Positions 52,570 to 61,798 are shown, counted from the first letter of the stretch. The stretch is 64,000 nucleotides of DNA from Roseobacter sp. MED193 (GCF_000152965.1 NZ_CH902583.1:3043694-3107693); one strand, 5' to 3'. The notes: generated from the letters alone by a model not told the origin. Made by a program: numbers and translations.

Positions 52570-53280
52570 TCAGAAGTCCTTTGCGATTTGCCCAATGAGT
52601 GACGCCAGGCCCTTTGGGTCGGCGAAAAAGGGCGAATGAGAGCAGTGCATCTCGTGTACACGGTTGCGCGGCCAATCCGCCACCATCTGCGCCTGATACT
52701 CCGGCGGGATGGTCTGGTCCTCAGTGCAGCGAATATAGGCCATGGGGGTGTTCTTCCAATTGTCGCCCAACTCCAGCGGAGTAGCCTGCGGCAAGATGGG
52801 CTGGGCGCAAAGCCGGGGCAGCGCATAGGCCACGGCCTCTGCCGGGCAATCCTGATAAAACAGACGCGGAGCTGCGGCGGGATCAATTGTGTAGTTGGTG
52901 CCGCTGGCGTTTTTGATTGCGGCACTGCCAATGGTCTGGCGTGGGCCAGCCTTGCGCATGTCTATCAGGGAATTCCCAGAATTGGGGACATAGGCACAGA
53001 GATAGATGAGGCCGCGCAGTGCAGCGGGGGCAATCTCAGCCGCAGCTGAGATCGGAAAACCCGCCCAGGAATGCCCCACTACGATTGTGTCGGGCCTGGA
53101 GGCCGCGACGATGGCCTGTGCGGTTTCTGCGAGAGTCACCGAGGTCGGGTCACGCTCATCACCATGACCAGGCAGGTCTATGGCACGGGCTGTATGCCCC
53201 AGGGTTTCGAGAGCGGGAATGACATCGCGCCAGCACCAGGCGCCATGACAGGACCCATGGATCAATAGGAAATCAGCCAA
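52570..53280 (-). CDS. Alpha/beta hydrolase (hydroxynitrile-lyase/esterase-like)
   Basis: 236 residues. LLIHGSCHGAWCWRDVIPAL is the oxyanion loop of the plant methylesterase/HNL-like subgroup. Nucleophile GHSWAG (Ser about 89) with C-terminal Asp in CTEDQTIPP and His in CSHSPFF. Its stop adjoins pcaB's start and its start overlaps the pcaD stop by 8 bp, so it is in the pca operon; a role in aromatic ester or lactone hydrolysis is possible. Confidence 0.88.
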   Translation of the reverse strand: MADFLLIHGSCHGAWCWRDVIPALETLGHTARAIDLPGHGDERDPTSVTLAETAQAIVAASRPDTIVVGHSWAGFPISAAAEIAPAALRGLIYLCAYVPNSGNSLIDMRKAGPRQTIGSAAIKNASGTNYTIDPAAAPRLFYQDCPAEAVAYALPRLCAQPILPQATPLELGDNWKNTPMAYIRCTEDQTIPPEYQAQMVADWPRNRVHEMHCSHSPFFADPKGLASLIGQIAKDF

Positions 53281-54064
53281 TGTGCCCGGTCTCCTGCAGG
53301 AATTGCGTCAAACGGTCGGCATATGCGTCCGGGGCCTCTACGCAGGGTATATGGCCGGCGCGGCGGATCAGGTGGAACTGGCTGCCAGGTATGAGATCAA
53401 CGGTTTCGCGTACTAGATCTGGGGGGGAGGCCCCATCTTCTGACCCCGCAATGCCGAGGCAGGGCAGGCGTAAGCCGCTGGTCGGCGTGTAGAAATCGGT
53501 ACCTGCGATGGCTGCGCAGCAGCCGGCGTAGCCTGTGCGTGATTGTTGCACCAGCATATTGCGCCAGAGCTGCAACTCTGGTGTGGCGCGAAAATCGCGG
53601 CCAAACCAGCGCTCCATTACGGGGTCCGCTAGGGATTCGATCCCCTCTTCGGTTACGACCTTGACGCGCGCCTGCCACATTTCGGCAGTGCCCATTTTGG
53701 CGGCAGTGTTCGACAAGACCAGCGCGCGAACGATGTCCAGACGCTTGACGGCGAGCCCCTGTGCAATCATGCCACCGATCGACAAGCCGACGAAGACGCA
53801 GTCCCGGACATCTAGTTGGTCGAGCAGGCGCTCGGCATCGCGCACCAAGGCCCCCATGGAATAAGGCGCAGGTGGGCAAGAGGACAGCCCGTGGCCGCGT
53901 TTGTCATAGCGGATTATTTTCAGTCCTGCAGGCAGACGGTCGACTACCGCGTCCCAGACACGCAAGTCGGTGCCCAGGGAGTTTGCAAAGACGATGGGCG
54001 CGCCATTTGGGTCGCCGTCGATACGGTAGTGAAGCTGGACATCGCCCAGATCTGCGATCTGCAT
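53273..54064 (-). CDS. pcaD: 3-oxoadipate enol-lactonase
   Basis: 263 residues, alpha/beta hydrolase. N-terminal VQLHYRIDGDPNGAPIVFANSLGTDLRVWD and the RYDKRGHGLSS segment are typical of PcaD; nucleophile GLSIGGMIAQGLA; His in RRAGHIPCVEAPDAY. It opens 3-oxoadipate enol-lactone to 3-oxoadipate. First gene of a three-gene pca segment (pcaD, hydrolase, pcaB). Confidence 0.91.
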   Translation of the reverse strand: MQIADLGDVQLHYRIDGDPNGAPIVFANSLGTDLRVWDAVVDRLPAGLKIIRYDKRGHGLSSCPPAPYSMGALVRDAERLLDQLDVRDCVFVGLSIGGMIAQGLAVKRLDIVRALVLSNTAAKMGTAEMWQARVKVVTEEGIESLADPVMERWFGRDFRATPELQLWRNMLVQQSRTGYAGCCAAIAGTDFYTPTSGLRLPCLGIAGSEDGASPPDLVRETVDLIPGSQFHLIRRAGHIPCVEAPDAYADRLTQFLQETGHIG

Positions 54065-54144
54065 GTGGTCTCTCCGGTAGAACTTTGGCGCAATCTACGG
54101 GGCTGCCTTGGCAGGGTAAAGCCTGTGTGCGCTGCTTAGCTGGG

Positions 54145-55356
54145 TTATTCCGAAGGGTCCGTGGTTGCCAGCTCCATATGGGCCATGATCTGCCCGTGAT
54201 CAGAAGCGAGCTTGTTATAGGGGGCCTCAGGGTGGCTGCCATCGGTCAGGTGGTCATTGAAGACGCTGAAGTAATGCATTCTTCCGGTGGCCCCTTTCCA
54301 ATCGGGATCAAAATGGCGCGACATGTAGATCTGGTCGATGCTTTCATGCACGCCGCCAAAGGCGGTGGTATAAACCACATCCCGCAGCGAGCGCTTCAGG
54401 AAGGTCTTTTCCGCCGAGCGCAGGCGGACCTTATCGATGGCCTCCTGGATTTGGTCGTTCTCCTGGCGGCTATAGCGATCACTGCCATGTTTGGCGTCGT
54501 GGCGCAGCATCCAGGAGTAATTGCGGAAAGGCACCTCGCCGGAGATGATTTCGCTGCTGACCGCATGTTCGCCGTCGTTGAAGTCTCCCAACACCAGCAC
54601 CGGGCGGTCCTGTTCCAGTTCGTCCAAAATAGCCCGACGCAGGACCCAGGCCTCCCCCATGCGACGCAGGGCCGAGCGAAGCGCCCCGAGCGCTCGACCC
54701 GCCGGATCATAGGCGGTCAGCACGGTTTCGGGGGCTTGGGGTGCGCCGGGCGGGGTGATGAACTCGCCCAGCTTTGATTTCAAATGGCAGTTGAAGACGG
54801 TGACAATCTGACCGTTTATGGGAATGCGCGCCTTGAGGATCGGCCGGGAAAGACAGCGCAGGGTGTAATGACCCGCTTCTTCTTCGCCGCCAAGATGGGA
54901 CATGGGGATGTCCAATGGCGGATCGAGTTCCTGGATTACCTCGGGCGTGCCGACAAAGCCAAAGCGCGACAGGATTGCCAGGCCGGGCCGACGCTGACCT
55001 GGCTTGTCCGTGTCATTTATGTTCGGCGCAAAGGCGAGCCCTGCATCGCCATAGGGTCCATAGGCCAGTTTGCGAAAAATGGCCTTGCGGTGGTAGCGTT
55101 TGGAGCGGTCCGGCACCGTGGCTGCGTTGGCCTGAATGCCACGGGCATCAGCCTCCGCGATCACTTCCCGCAAGGGCTCTTCCTCAAAAATCTCCTGAAA
55201 GCCGACAATGTCTGCGTCCAGGGTCAGGATCTGGTCGGCCATCCAGTCTGACTTCCAAGCATATTCCTCTGGGGTGTAGCTTTGGAAGCGGTAGTACTCC
55301 TGATCCGGCCCGATCAAGTTTTTGACGTTGAAGGAGGCGATGGTAAAGCGGCTCAT
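54145..55356 (-). CDS. Endonuclease/exonuclease/phosphatase family protein
   Basis: 403 residues. Begins with TIASFNVKNLIGPD (Asn of the fold), has IVGFQEIF (metal Glu), PVLVLGDFNDGEH (Asp/Asn pair) and a terminal SDHGQIMAHM. The DNase I-like fold cleaves phosphodiesters in nucleic acid, lipids or sugars. No signal peptide evident. Isolated between pcaD (80 bp) and the PLP enzyme (36 bp); substrate unknown. Confidence 0.88.
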   Translation of the reverse strand: MSRFTIASFNVKNLIGPDQEYYRFQSYTPEEYAWKSDWMADQILTLDADIVGFQEIFEEEPLREVIAEADARGIQANAATVPDRSKRYHRKAIFRKLAYGPYGDAGLAFAPNINDTDKPGQRRPGLAILSRFGFVGTPEVIQELDPPLDIPMSHLGGEEEAGHYTLRCLSRPILKARIPINGQIVTVFNCHLKSKLGEFITPPGAPQAPETVLTAYDPAGRALGALRSALRRMGEAWVLRRAILDELEQDRPVLVLGDFNDGEHAVSSEIISGEVPFRNYSWMLRHDAKHGSDRYSRQENDQIQEAIDKVRLRSAEKTFLKRSLRDVVYTTAFGGVHESIDQIYMSRHFDPDWKGATGRMHYFSVFNDHLTDGSHPEAPYNKLASDHGQIMAHMELATTDPSE

Positions 55357-55392
55357 GACGAACTCCGTCAGATGAATAGAGGCCTTCTGGGG

Positions 55393-56373
55393 TCAAGCAT
55401 AGCGGCTGAGAGCCTGTTGGAACAGAGCGGCATCAACATTTCCGCCGGTTGCCACGGCAATCACCGCATCGCCTTTGATGTTATCCGAGTGGAACAGAGC
55501 AGCGGCGAGAGCAACTGCACCGCCAGGTTCCAGCACGATCTTGAGCCGCAGAAAGGCCAAGGCCATGGCGCGTAGGGCATCTTCTTCGGTGACGACCACT
55601 CCGGGACCACAAAGGCGTTTGAGCACAGGAAAAGTGACTTCCCCAGGGGAGGGGGTGAGGATCGCGTCGCAGATTGATCCAGAGATTTCTGCATTGCTTT
55701 CGATCTGCCCACTGGCCAGGGAACGGGTGACATCATCAAATCGTTCTGGCTCAGCTGGGCGCACGCGCAATCCGGGGGCTGTGCCCTCCAGTGCCAGTGC
55801 CACACCACTGGTGAGGCCGCCGCCGCCACAACAGATCAGCACGTCGGCTTCGCAAACGCCTTCGGCTCTGGCTTGTTCGGCGATTTCCAGGCCAACGCTG
55901 CCCTGACCGGCGATTACCTGCGGCTCGTCATAGGGTTTGATCAGGGTGAGGCCACGTTTCTGTGCCAGGTCTCGACCGATGGCGCTGCGGTCCTCTCCTC
56001 CGACGCGATCATAGAGCACGACTTCGGCGCCTAGTGCGCGGGTGTTTTCGATCTTGAGGCTAGGCGCATCGGCGGGCATCAGGATCACAGCCGTGACCTC
56101 GTGGGCCTTGGCCGCAGCGGCAACGCCCTGGGCGTGGTTGCCACTGGAATAGGCCAGAACACCGCGTGATTTCTCGGCGTCGGAAAGGGCCGAGATTGCC
56201 GCCCAACCGCCGCGAAATTTAAAGGAACCTGTGTGTTGTAGGCACTCAGCCTTGACCAAAAGGCGACGTCCGGCGATCTCATCCAGAAAGGGAGAGGAAA
56301 GCATCGGTGTGAGGCGGGCATGGCCCTGCAACCGCTTAGCAGCGGCCTGGATCATTTCAAAGGATGACATCAA
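55393..56373 (-). CDS. Threonine/serine dehydratase family PLP enzyme
   Basis: 326 residues, fold type II. The PLP lysine is in HTGSFKFRGG, the phosphate loop is GGGGLTSGVALAL, and SSGNHAQGVAAAAK is the substrate loop. It is similar to threonine ammonia-lyase/serine racemase; no ACT regulatory domain, so a catabolic, short form. Overlaps the upstream alpha/beta hydrolase stop by 4 bp. Confidence 0.9.
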   Translation of the reverse strand: MMSSFEMIQAAAKRLQGHARLTPMLSSPFLDEIAGRRLLVKAECLQHTGSFKFRGGWAAISALSDAEKSRGVLAYSSGNHAQGVAAAAKAHEVTAVILMPADAPSLKIENTRALGAEVVLYDRVGGEDRSAIGRDLAQKRGLTLIKPYDEPQVIAGQGSVGLEIAEQARAEGVCEADVLICCGGGGLTSGVALALEGTAPGLRVRPAEPERFDDVTRSLASGQIESNAEISGSICDAILTPSPGEVTFPVLKRLCGPGVVVTEEDALRAMALAFLRLKIVLEPGGAVALAAALFHSDNIKGDAVIAVATGGNVDAALFQQALSRYA

Positions 56374-57203
56374 AGAGACTCCAAAACGGAATGAATAAGT
56401 GAAAGGGATTGGGGTTCATCGAGGAAGGGAACATGGCCGCGATTGGCGAGCTCCATGGCCTGGATCGTTGGTAGGCGCTCTTGCATTTCCTGATAGGTCT
56501 CATGGCTCAGCACATCCGAATTGACGCCCCGGATGACACCGCAGGGCAGACCCTCCAATGCCATGAACAAGGGCCAGAGATCCGGCACAGGTCCCGCATC
56601 TGCCTGCGCCAGCAATGCATCGCGAAGCCGGGGATCATAGCGCAGTTGCAGGCCGTCATCACCGGCATCATAGAAGGTTTCAACCTCTTCACGCCAGCGT
56701 TGGGCGGGCACATCGCCAAAGGCAGGTCCCATCAGCGCCATCAAGGTTTCGGCGGCCTGTGCATGAGTTTTGGCGGCGGGGCGGCGACCGACATATTGCA
56801 TAATGCGGTCGATGCCATCGGTTGGAATGACCGGGCCAACATCGTTGAGCACTACCGCCAAAAGCCGCGACTTGGCGCTTGCTGCCAACATCATGGCGAC
56901 CATGCCACCACGCGAGGTGCCAAGGAACGCGGCCTTAGGAAGGGAGAGATGATCCATCAGCTCCAGCACGTCCTGGGCCTCACGCGGGACGTTGTAGTTG
57001 GTGAACTCTGGATCGCGGTCGGATTCTCCGCGCCCCCGTGCGTCCAGCGTAATCACGCGATACTGCTGGGCATGGGGTATAAAGTAACGAAAATCCCGGC
57101 TTTCCCGCGTGAGGCCTGCCAGGCAGATCAGTGGCGTGCCAGTCGGTGCACCGCTTTCCTGATAGAACAGCGAGAGCCCGTCGGAGGTGGTGAAAAAACT
57201 CAT
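56370..57203 (-). CDS. Alpha/beta hydrolase
   Basis: 277 residues. LICLAGLTRESRDFRYF is the oxyanion region; nucleophile GTSRGGMVAMMLA (Ser about 96); acid and base in VNSDVLS and NRGHVPFLDEP. Family of unknown substrate, similar to esterases and C-C hydrolases. Followed by a 4-bp overlap with the PLP enzyme and preceded by the haloacid dehalogenase (14-bp gap), so a three-gene catabolic-like set. Confidence 0.88.
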   Translation of the reverse strand: MSFFTTSDGLSLFYQESGAPTGTPLICLAGLTRESRDFRYFIPHAQQYRVITLDARGRGESDRDPEFTNYNVPREAQDVLELMDHLSLPKAAFLGTSRGGMVAMMLAASAKSRLLAVVLNDVGPVIPTDGIDRIMQYVGRRPAAKTHAQAAETLMALMGPAFGDVPAQRWREEVETFYDAGDDGLQLRYDPRLRDALLAQADAGPVPDLWPLFMALEGLPCGVIRGVNSDVLSHETYQEMQERLPTIQAMELANRGHVPFLDEPQSLSLIHSVLESL

Positions 57204-57217
57204 GCAGCGAACCTCGC

Positions 57218-57904
57218 CTATTTGGCAGCCAGATCTGGGATGGAGGTCAGGTTGCTCAACACCTGTTGCGGGGTCCAGGGCAACCGATCAATCGGCTCCG
57301 AGGCCCGGTTAACCCAGGCGGTGGTGAACCCATACCCCGCTGCGCCGGCTGCGTCCCATCCATTGGACGAGACAAAAAGCACCTCGTCATTTTTGCAGCC
57401 GAACCGCTGCCCGACCAGATCATAGACCCGCGAATCCGGTTTGAAGATGCCCACGCTTTCAACTGACAAAACGTCATCCAAGAGCAAACCGATACCAGCA
57501 GATTGAACCGCCCCATCCAGCATGTCGGGGGAGCCATTGGACAAGATCGCCGTATTCATCCCGGCTTTCTTCAGGGCGCTGAGCATGGCAGGGACCTCTG
57601 GATAGGCCTGAAGTTCCCAGTATAAATCCAGCAACCGCTGGCGCAGTTTGGGATCCCCGGCGAGCCCGGTCGCCTCTAGCGCCCAGTCGAGCCCATCCTG
57701 GGTTACCTGCCAAAAGCTGCAATGGGCATCTGTAATCGCACGCAGCCAAGTATATTGTAGCTGTTTCAGCCGCCAATGATTTGCAAGCGTTGCCCAGTTG
57801 TCTTGCAGCAGTGGAAACTCTGGTTCGGTCGCGGCTTGGCGGGCCGCAGCAGTGACGTCGAATAAAGTACCGTAGGCATCAAAAACGCAGGTGGTGATCG
57901 GCAT
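57218..57904 (-). CDS. Haloacid dehalogenase, type II
   Basis: 228 residues from ATG 57904 (AGGGAG six bases upstream); an in-frame start at 57934 is weaker. HAD motifs: FDAYGTLFDV (nucleophile Asp), LSNGSPDML, KPDSRVYDL and VSSNGWDAAGA, the last being the type II dehalogenase signature. Hydrolyses L-2-haloacids to 2-hydroxyacids in characterised members. Confidence 0.92.
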   Translation of the reverse strand: MPITTCVFDAYGTLFDVTAAARQAATEPEFPLLQDNWATLANHWRLKQLQYTWLRAITDAHCSFWQVTQDGLDWALEATGLAGDPKLRQRLLDLYWELQAYPEVPAMLSALKKAGMNTAILSNGSPDMLDGAVQSAGIGLLLDDVLSVESVGIFKPDSRVYDLVGQRFGCKNDEVLFVSSNGWDAAGAAGYGFTTAWVNRASEPIDRLPWTPQQVLSNLTSIPDLAAK

Positions 57905-58121
57905 TGCTTTCTCCCTTTGCGCGTATCCTGTCATGGCCTTGGTCGCTGCGCAAAGCGCGAACTTGTGATGGATACAATTCTGGCTGCTAAACCAGGCTGC
58001 AGCTGGGTTGTATCGCGGCTTTGGCAGGGGGCGCCCTGACAGGAGAGTGCGGCGCCTTTACTTTGCCGCCGGGAACTGTAGGGTGCCGGCCATTGTAACC
58101 TACACAAAGACTGGAGGTCAG

Positions 58122-58550
58122 ATGACCGAGGTAAAGAACGGCGATACCGTCCGCATTCACTATACGGGCACCCTGACGGATGGATCTGTCTTTGACAGCT
58201 CTGAAGGGCGTGAGCCGCTGGAGTTCACTGTGGGCTCTGGTCAGGTGATTGCAGGCATGGATGCCGGGCTGCCAGGCATGACCGTTGGCGACAAGAAGCG
58301 TCTGGAAATCCCATCAGTGGATGCCTATGGCCCGCTGAACCCCGAGGCCCGTCAGGCGATCCCGCGCGAAGGTATTCCAGATGATATCCCGCTGGAGCTG
58401 GGCACTCAGTTGCAAATGCAAAGCCCTGAAGGCCATGTGCTACCTGTGACTGTGGTGGAAGTGACCGAAGCCACTGTGACCTTGGATGCCAACCATCCAC
58501 TGGCGGGTAAGGACCTGAATTTTGACATCGAGCTGGTCTCGATCGGCTGA
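58122..58550 (+). CDS. FKBP-type peptidyl-prolyl isomerase, SlyD-like
   Basis: 142 residues from ATG 58122 (GGAGG 4 nt upstream); the upstream frame is rejected. VRIHYTGTLTDGSVFDSSEGREPLEFTVGSG is the FKBP start; LPGMTVGDKKRLEIPSVDAYGP and a chaperone-like insert precede the C-terminal NHPLAGKDLNFDIELVSI, typical of SlyD. It lacks the His-rich metal tail of E. coli SlyD. Folding helper in the cytoplasm. Confidence 0.93.
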   Translation: MTEVKNGDTVRIHYTGTLTDGSVFDSSEGREPLEFTVGSGQVIAGMDAGLPGMTVGDKKRLEIPSVDAYGPLNPEARQAIPREGIPDDIPLELGTQLQMQSPEGHVLPVTVVEVTEATVTLDANHPLAGKDLNFDIELVSIG

Positions 58551-58609
58551 TCCTTGCCGCTTTGTGCTGCAGTGATGTGAACTTTAGTCCTGTGCTTGGG
58601 GCTCTGATA

Positions 58610-58647
58610 AACCTGCGGGGGTGCGAATGCCCTGGCAGGTTTTTTTG
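58610..58647 (+). terminator. Rho-independent terminator of the FKBP gene
   Basis: AACCTGC pairs with GCAGGTT around a GGG/CCC inner stem and ends in seven T's. 59 bp after the stop. Confidence 0.8.
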
Positions 58648-58685
58648 TCTGTAGCGCTGCTGCCCCGATGGCAAACTATGAAGAA

Positions 58686-59231
58686 TTAACAGGTGAAGCT
58701 GATCTCCGCCCCAGCGGTCTGGCTGATTAACGCGCCTGCATTGATGGCACTGTAAACTGACTGCGGCGGGCGTTTCGCGCTGATGACCCTGCGTTGGACC
58801 CATTGCTGCCCTTCCATCAGTTTGAGGGATTGAGACAGCGCGCGGTCCGTGATCTTTGGCAGCTTGCGTTTGACCTCATTGAAGTGGCAGGACGTATCCA
58901 GTGTGGTCAAAATGGGTAGCGTCCAGGATCGACGCATCAGATCATGCCCCTCTGTTCCGGCGGCTCTGTAAAGTTTATGTGCGGTGGCCGCAGCGCTCAT
59001 TCCCAGTTGGGTCAGGCGAAACTCTGGCCGCAAAGGGTGACCGTGACCTGGGTTGCGTTCTACCAATCCAATCTCGATGAGGTGCTGCATGCTCGCACCA
59101 AATGCGGCCCGACCTGCGCCGGTTGCTGAAAGCAGCGCTGCCTGACGCCCCGGCACCTTTTCATGCAGGCTCGCAAGGATTGGAAGCGCCCAGGCCCTGG
59201 AAGTGATATTGACAAAAAGATCTATGTACAT
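58686..59231 (-). CDS. Tandem HxlR-like winged-helix regulator
   Basis: 181 residues containing two HxlR-type winged-helix units. The first: RAWALPILASLHEK ... SMQHLIEIGLVERNPGHGHPLRPEFRLTQLG. The second: RSWTLPILTTLDTSCHFNEVKRKL ... ALSQSLKLMEGQQWVQRRV. Usual HxlR proteins have one such unit in ~110-130 residues. It is divergent from a VOC-fold gene with only 39 bp between starts and a palindrome over its own start, so it probably regulates that gene and itself. Confidence 0.78.
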   Translation of the reverse strand: MYIDLFVNITSRAWALPILASLHEKVPGRQAALLSATGAGRAAFGASMQHLIEIGLVERNPGHGHPLRPEFRLTQLGMSAAATAHKLYRAAGTEGHDLMRRSWTLPILTTLDTSCHFNEVKRKLPKITDRALSQSLKLMEGQQWVQRRVISAKRPPQSVYSAINAGALISQTAGAEISFTC

Positions 59232-59232
59232 A
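59223..59232. promoter_or_regulatory. Candidate HxlR operator palindrome
   Basis: TATGTACATA, a perfect 10-bp palindrome overlapping the start codon of the HxlR-type gene, in an AT-rich 39-bp divergent gap. Confidence 0.4.
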
Positions 59233-59270
59233 AAGTATAGTTAATAAATTTAATGACGAAAGGAAAGAGC

Positions 59271-59648
59271 ATGTCGCTCATTTCACCTAAGGAAACGATC
59301 ACAATTGCTCTCTCGGTGGCGGACCGACATGCCAGCGCCAGGTGGTATAGGGACATGCTTGGTTTTGAGACACTTTATCACGCGGATGAGGCGGGGTGGT
59401 CCGAGGTGCAGACCAATACAGTTGGAGTGACACTTGGTTTTGGGGAGCAGGCGCGCCCGGCTCCGGGCAATTGTGTACCGGTCTTTGGTATCGCTGATTT
59501 AGATGAAGCGCGTCGCAAGTTGGAACAGGCAAAGGTCGTCTTTGATGGCGCAACGGAAGTCATCGAAGGAATGGTCAAGACTGCCACCTTCTTTGATCCT
59601 GATGGCAATGCGCTGATGCTCGCTGAAGACCTGACAGGTAGTGCCTGA
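59271..59648 (+). CDS. VOC family (glyoxalase/bleomycin-resistance fold) protein
   Basis: 125 residues from ATG 59271, preceded by AAAGGA at a suitable distance; an upstream ATG at 59253 is also in frame. ALSVADRHASARWYRDMLGFE is the standard first beta-alpha unit; MVKTATFFDPDGNALMLAED ends the fold with the conserved FxDPDGN. Function (metal enzyme or binding protein) not decided. Divergent from the tandem-HxlR regulator. Confidence 0.88.
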   Translation: MSLISPKETITIALSVADRHASARWYRDMLGFETLYHADEAGWSEVQTNTVGVTLGFGEQARPAPGNCVPVFGIADLDEARRKLEQAKVVFDGATEVIEGMVKTATFFDPDGNALMLAEDLTGSA

Positions 59649-59713
59649 TGCTGGATCTCCGCATCGTCCATTAGGGGTTTGTCTACAGGCGGCAGCGGTG
59701 AGCTAGCCTCAAA

Positions 59714-59744
59714 GCAAAAGGGCGCCTGTTGAGGCGCCCTTTGT
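59714..59744. terminator. Bidirectional terminator between VOC gene and fabI
   Basis: AAGGGCGCC, loop, GGCGCCCTT with AAAG/CTTT flanks. 69 bp after the VOC stop and 25 bp before the fabI stop on the other strand. Confidence 0.75.
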
Positions 59745-59769
59745 CAATATTGGATCATGCCGCTGCAGT

Positions 59770-60561
59770 TTACAGATGTTCCTGTTGCGGCATGCCCAGA
59801 ACATGAAAGCCGCCATCGACGTGGATGATCTCACCGGTGGTGCAGGCGCCTGCATCCGAGGCCAGGTAGACAGCAGTGCCGCCTACGGCCTCCAGTGTTG
59901 CATTGGAGCGCATCGGGGTATTCAGTTCAGTGTGCTTATAGGTCTTGCGGGCCCCACCAATGGCTGCGCCGGCAAGGGTTTTCATCGGGCCGGGAGAGAT
60001 CGCATTGACGCGGATCCCTTCAGGGCCAAGATCATTGGCGAGATAGCGTGTGGCGCTTTCCAATGCCGCCTTTGCAACCCCCATGACGTTATAGTTCGGA
60101 GTGACCCGGTTCGACCCGCCATAGGTCAGCGTCAGCAGGGTGCCGCCATTGTCTTTCATGAAGGGATGCGCGCGACGCGCCACTTCGATGAAGGAATAGG
60201 CCGAGATATCCATAGAGTTCTTGAAGTTTGCCCGGCTGGTGTTCAAGAAACGCCCCGTCAGTTCGGATTTATCCGAAAAGGCGATAGCGTGGACAACAAA
60301 ATCAATGCTCTCCCAGCGGCCGCCCAACTGGTCAAAAGCGGCGTCCAGAGAGGCGTCATCCGTGACATCCACATCCACCATAAAATCGCTGCCAACGCTT
60401 TGAGCCAGTGGTTCGAGTCGCTTACCAAAGGCCTCTCCCTGGTAGGTGAAGGCCAGTTCAGCGCCAGCCTCGGCCATGGCCTTGGCAATGCCCCATGCAA
60501 TTGATCGCTCATTGGCAACGCCCATGATCAATCCGCGCTTGCCCGTCAAAAATCCTGACAT
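59770..60561 (-). CDS. fabI: Enoyl-ACP reductase (NADH)
   Basis: 263 residues. MGVANERSIAWGIAKAMAEAGAELAFTYQ is the FabI cofactor site and YNVMGVAKAALE contains the catalytic Tyr and Lys (Y-x6-K). It reduces trans-2-enoyl-ACP in fatty-acid elongation and is the triclosan target in other bacteria. 7 bp downstream of fabB, co-transcribed. Confidence 0.96.
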   Translation of the reverse strand: MSGFLTGKRGLIMGVANERSIAWGIAKAMAEAGAELAFTYQGEAFGKRLEPLAQSVGSDFMVDVDVTDDASLDAAFDQLGGRWESIDFVVHAIAFSDKSELTGRFLNTSRANFKNSMDISAYSFIEVARRAHPFMKDNGGTLLTLTYGGSNRVTPNYNVMGVAKAALESATRYLANDLGPEGIRVNAISPGPMKTLAGAAIGGARKTYKHTELNTPMRSNATLEAVGGTAVYLASDAGACTTGEIIHVDGGFHVLGMPQQEHL

Positions 60562-60568
60562 TGTCGGG

Positions 60569-61798
60569 TTATCCTTTGTACTTGCTCAATACCATCGATC
60601 CATTGGTGCCACCAAAGCCAAAGCTGTTGGTCATGACACAGTCGAGGCCTGCGTTTTCTACGAGGTCGGTGGCGATCTCGCCGGGCAGAATGCCTTCGGC
60701 CAGGGTGTCCACATTGATCGAAGGGGTGATGAAATCATTGTCCAGCATCAACAGGCAGAAAATTGCCTCCAACGCGCCCGCGGCGCCCTGGGCATGGCCG
60801 GTCATAGATTTGGTTGAAGAGATCGGCGGGGTTTGACCTTCGCCAAAGACGCGGCGCACAGCTTCTACCTCACCGACATCGCCGACGGGTGTCGAGGTGC
60901 CATGGGCGTTGATATAGCTGACCTTGCGGCTTTCGGGCAGGGTGGACAGGGCCAGACGCATGGCGCGTTCGCCACCTTCGCCAGAGGGCGCAACCATATC
61001 GTGACCATCGGATGTGGCCGCATAGCCAACCACTTCGGCATAGATCTTGGCACCGCGTGCCAGGGCGTGATCGAGATCTTCCAGCACCACGATGCCGCCA
61101 CCGCCGGAGATGACAAAACCATCACGGTCCTGATCAAAGGCACGGCTGGCCGCTTCGGGGTCGTCGTTTTTCTTCGAGGACATCGCGCCCATGGCGTCAA
61201 ACAGGCAGGACAGGGTCCAGTCCAGCTCTTCGCCGCCACCGGCAAACATCACGTCCTGCTTGCCCATCATGATCTGCTCGGCAGCATTGCCGATGCAGTG
61301 CAGGGAGGTCGAGCAGGCCGAGGTGATGGAATAGTTGATGCCCTTGATCTTGAAGGCCGTCGCGAGGTTGGCCGAAATGGTCGAGGACATGCACTTAGGC
61401 ACTGCAAAAGGCCCAATGCGCTTGGTGGCGCCGGTCTTGGCAACAACCTGATGCGCCGTCAGCATGGCAGAGGTCGACGGACCACCGGAACCAGCAACTA
61501 GGCCAGTGCGGGTATTGACGACCTGATCCTCAGAGAGCCCCGCATCGGCAATGGCCTGGCTCATGGCGATATGAGCATAAGCGGCACCAGGCCCCATGAA
61601 GCGCAGCGCGCGTTTGTCGACATGTTCCTTGATGTCGATTTTCAGCGTGCCGGCGACCTGGCTGCGAAAGCCGTGCTCGGTCATTTCCGGGCTGGCAACG
61701 ATGCCGGATTTCCCCGCTTTCAACGCGGCGATGACTTCTTCGGTGTTGTTTCCGATGGAGGAGACGATCCCCAGACCGGTGACGACGACACGACGCAT
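60569..61798 (-). CDS. fabB: Beta-ketoacyl-ACP synthase I
   Basis: 409 residues. Active-site cysteine in SACSTSLHCIG (about residue 163), histidines in AHGTSTPVGD and SMTGHAQGAAGALEAI. Condensing enzyme required for elongation after FabA isomerisation in unsaturated fatty acid synthesis. In relatives fabA lies directly upstream; here a foreign-looking gene and a terminator intervene. Confidence 0.96.
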   Translation of the reverse strand: MRRVVVTGLGIVSSIGNNTEEVIAALKAGKSGIVASPEMTEHGFRSQVAGTLKIDIKEHVDKRALRFMGPGAAYAHIAMSQAIADAGLSEDQVVNTRTGLVAGSGGPSTSAMLTAHQVVAKTGATKRIGPFAVPKCMSSTISANLATAFKIKGINYSITSACSTSLHCIGNAAEQIMMGKQDVMFAGGGEELDWTLSCLFDAMGAMSSKKNDDPEAASRAFDQDRDGFVISGGGGIVVLEDLDHALARGAKIYAEVVGYAATSDGHDMVAPSGEGGERAMRLALSTLPESRKVSYINAHGTSTPVGDVGEVEAVRRVFGEGQTPPISSTKSMTGHAQGAAGALEAIFCLLMLDNDFITPSINVDTLAEGILPGEIATDLVENAGLDCVMTNSFGFGGTNGSMVLSKYKG

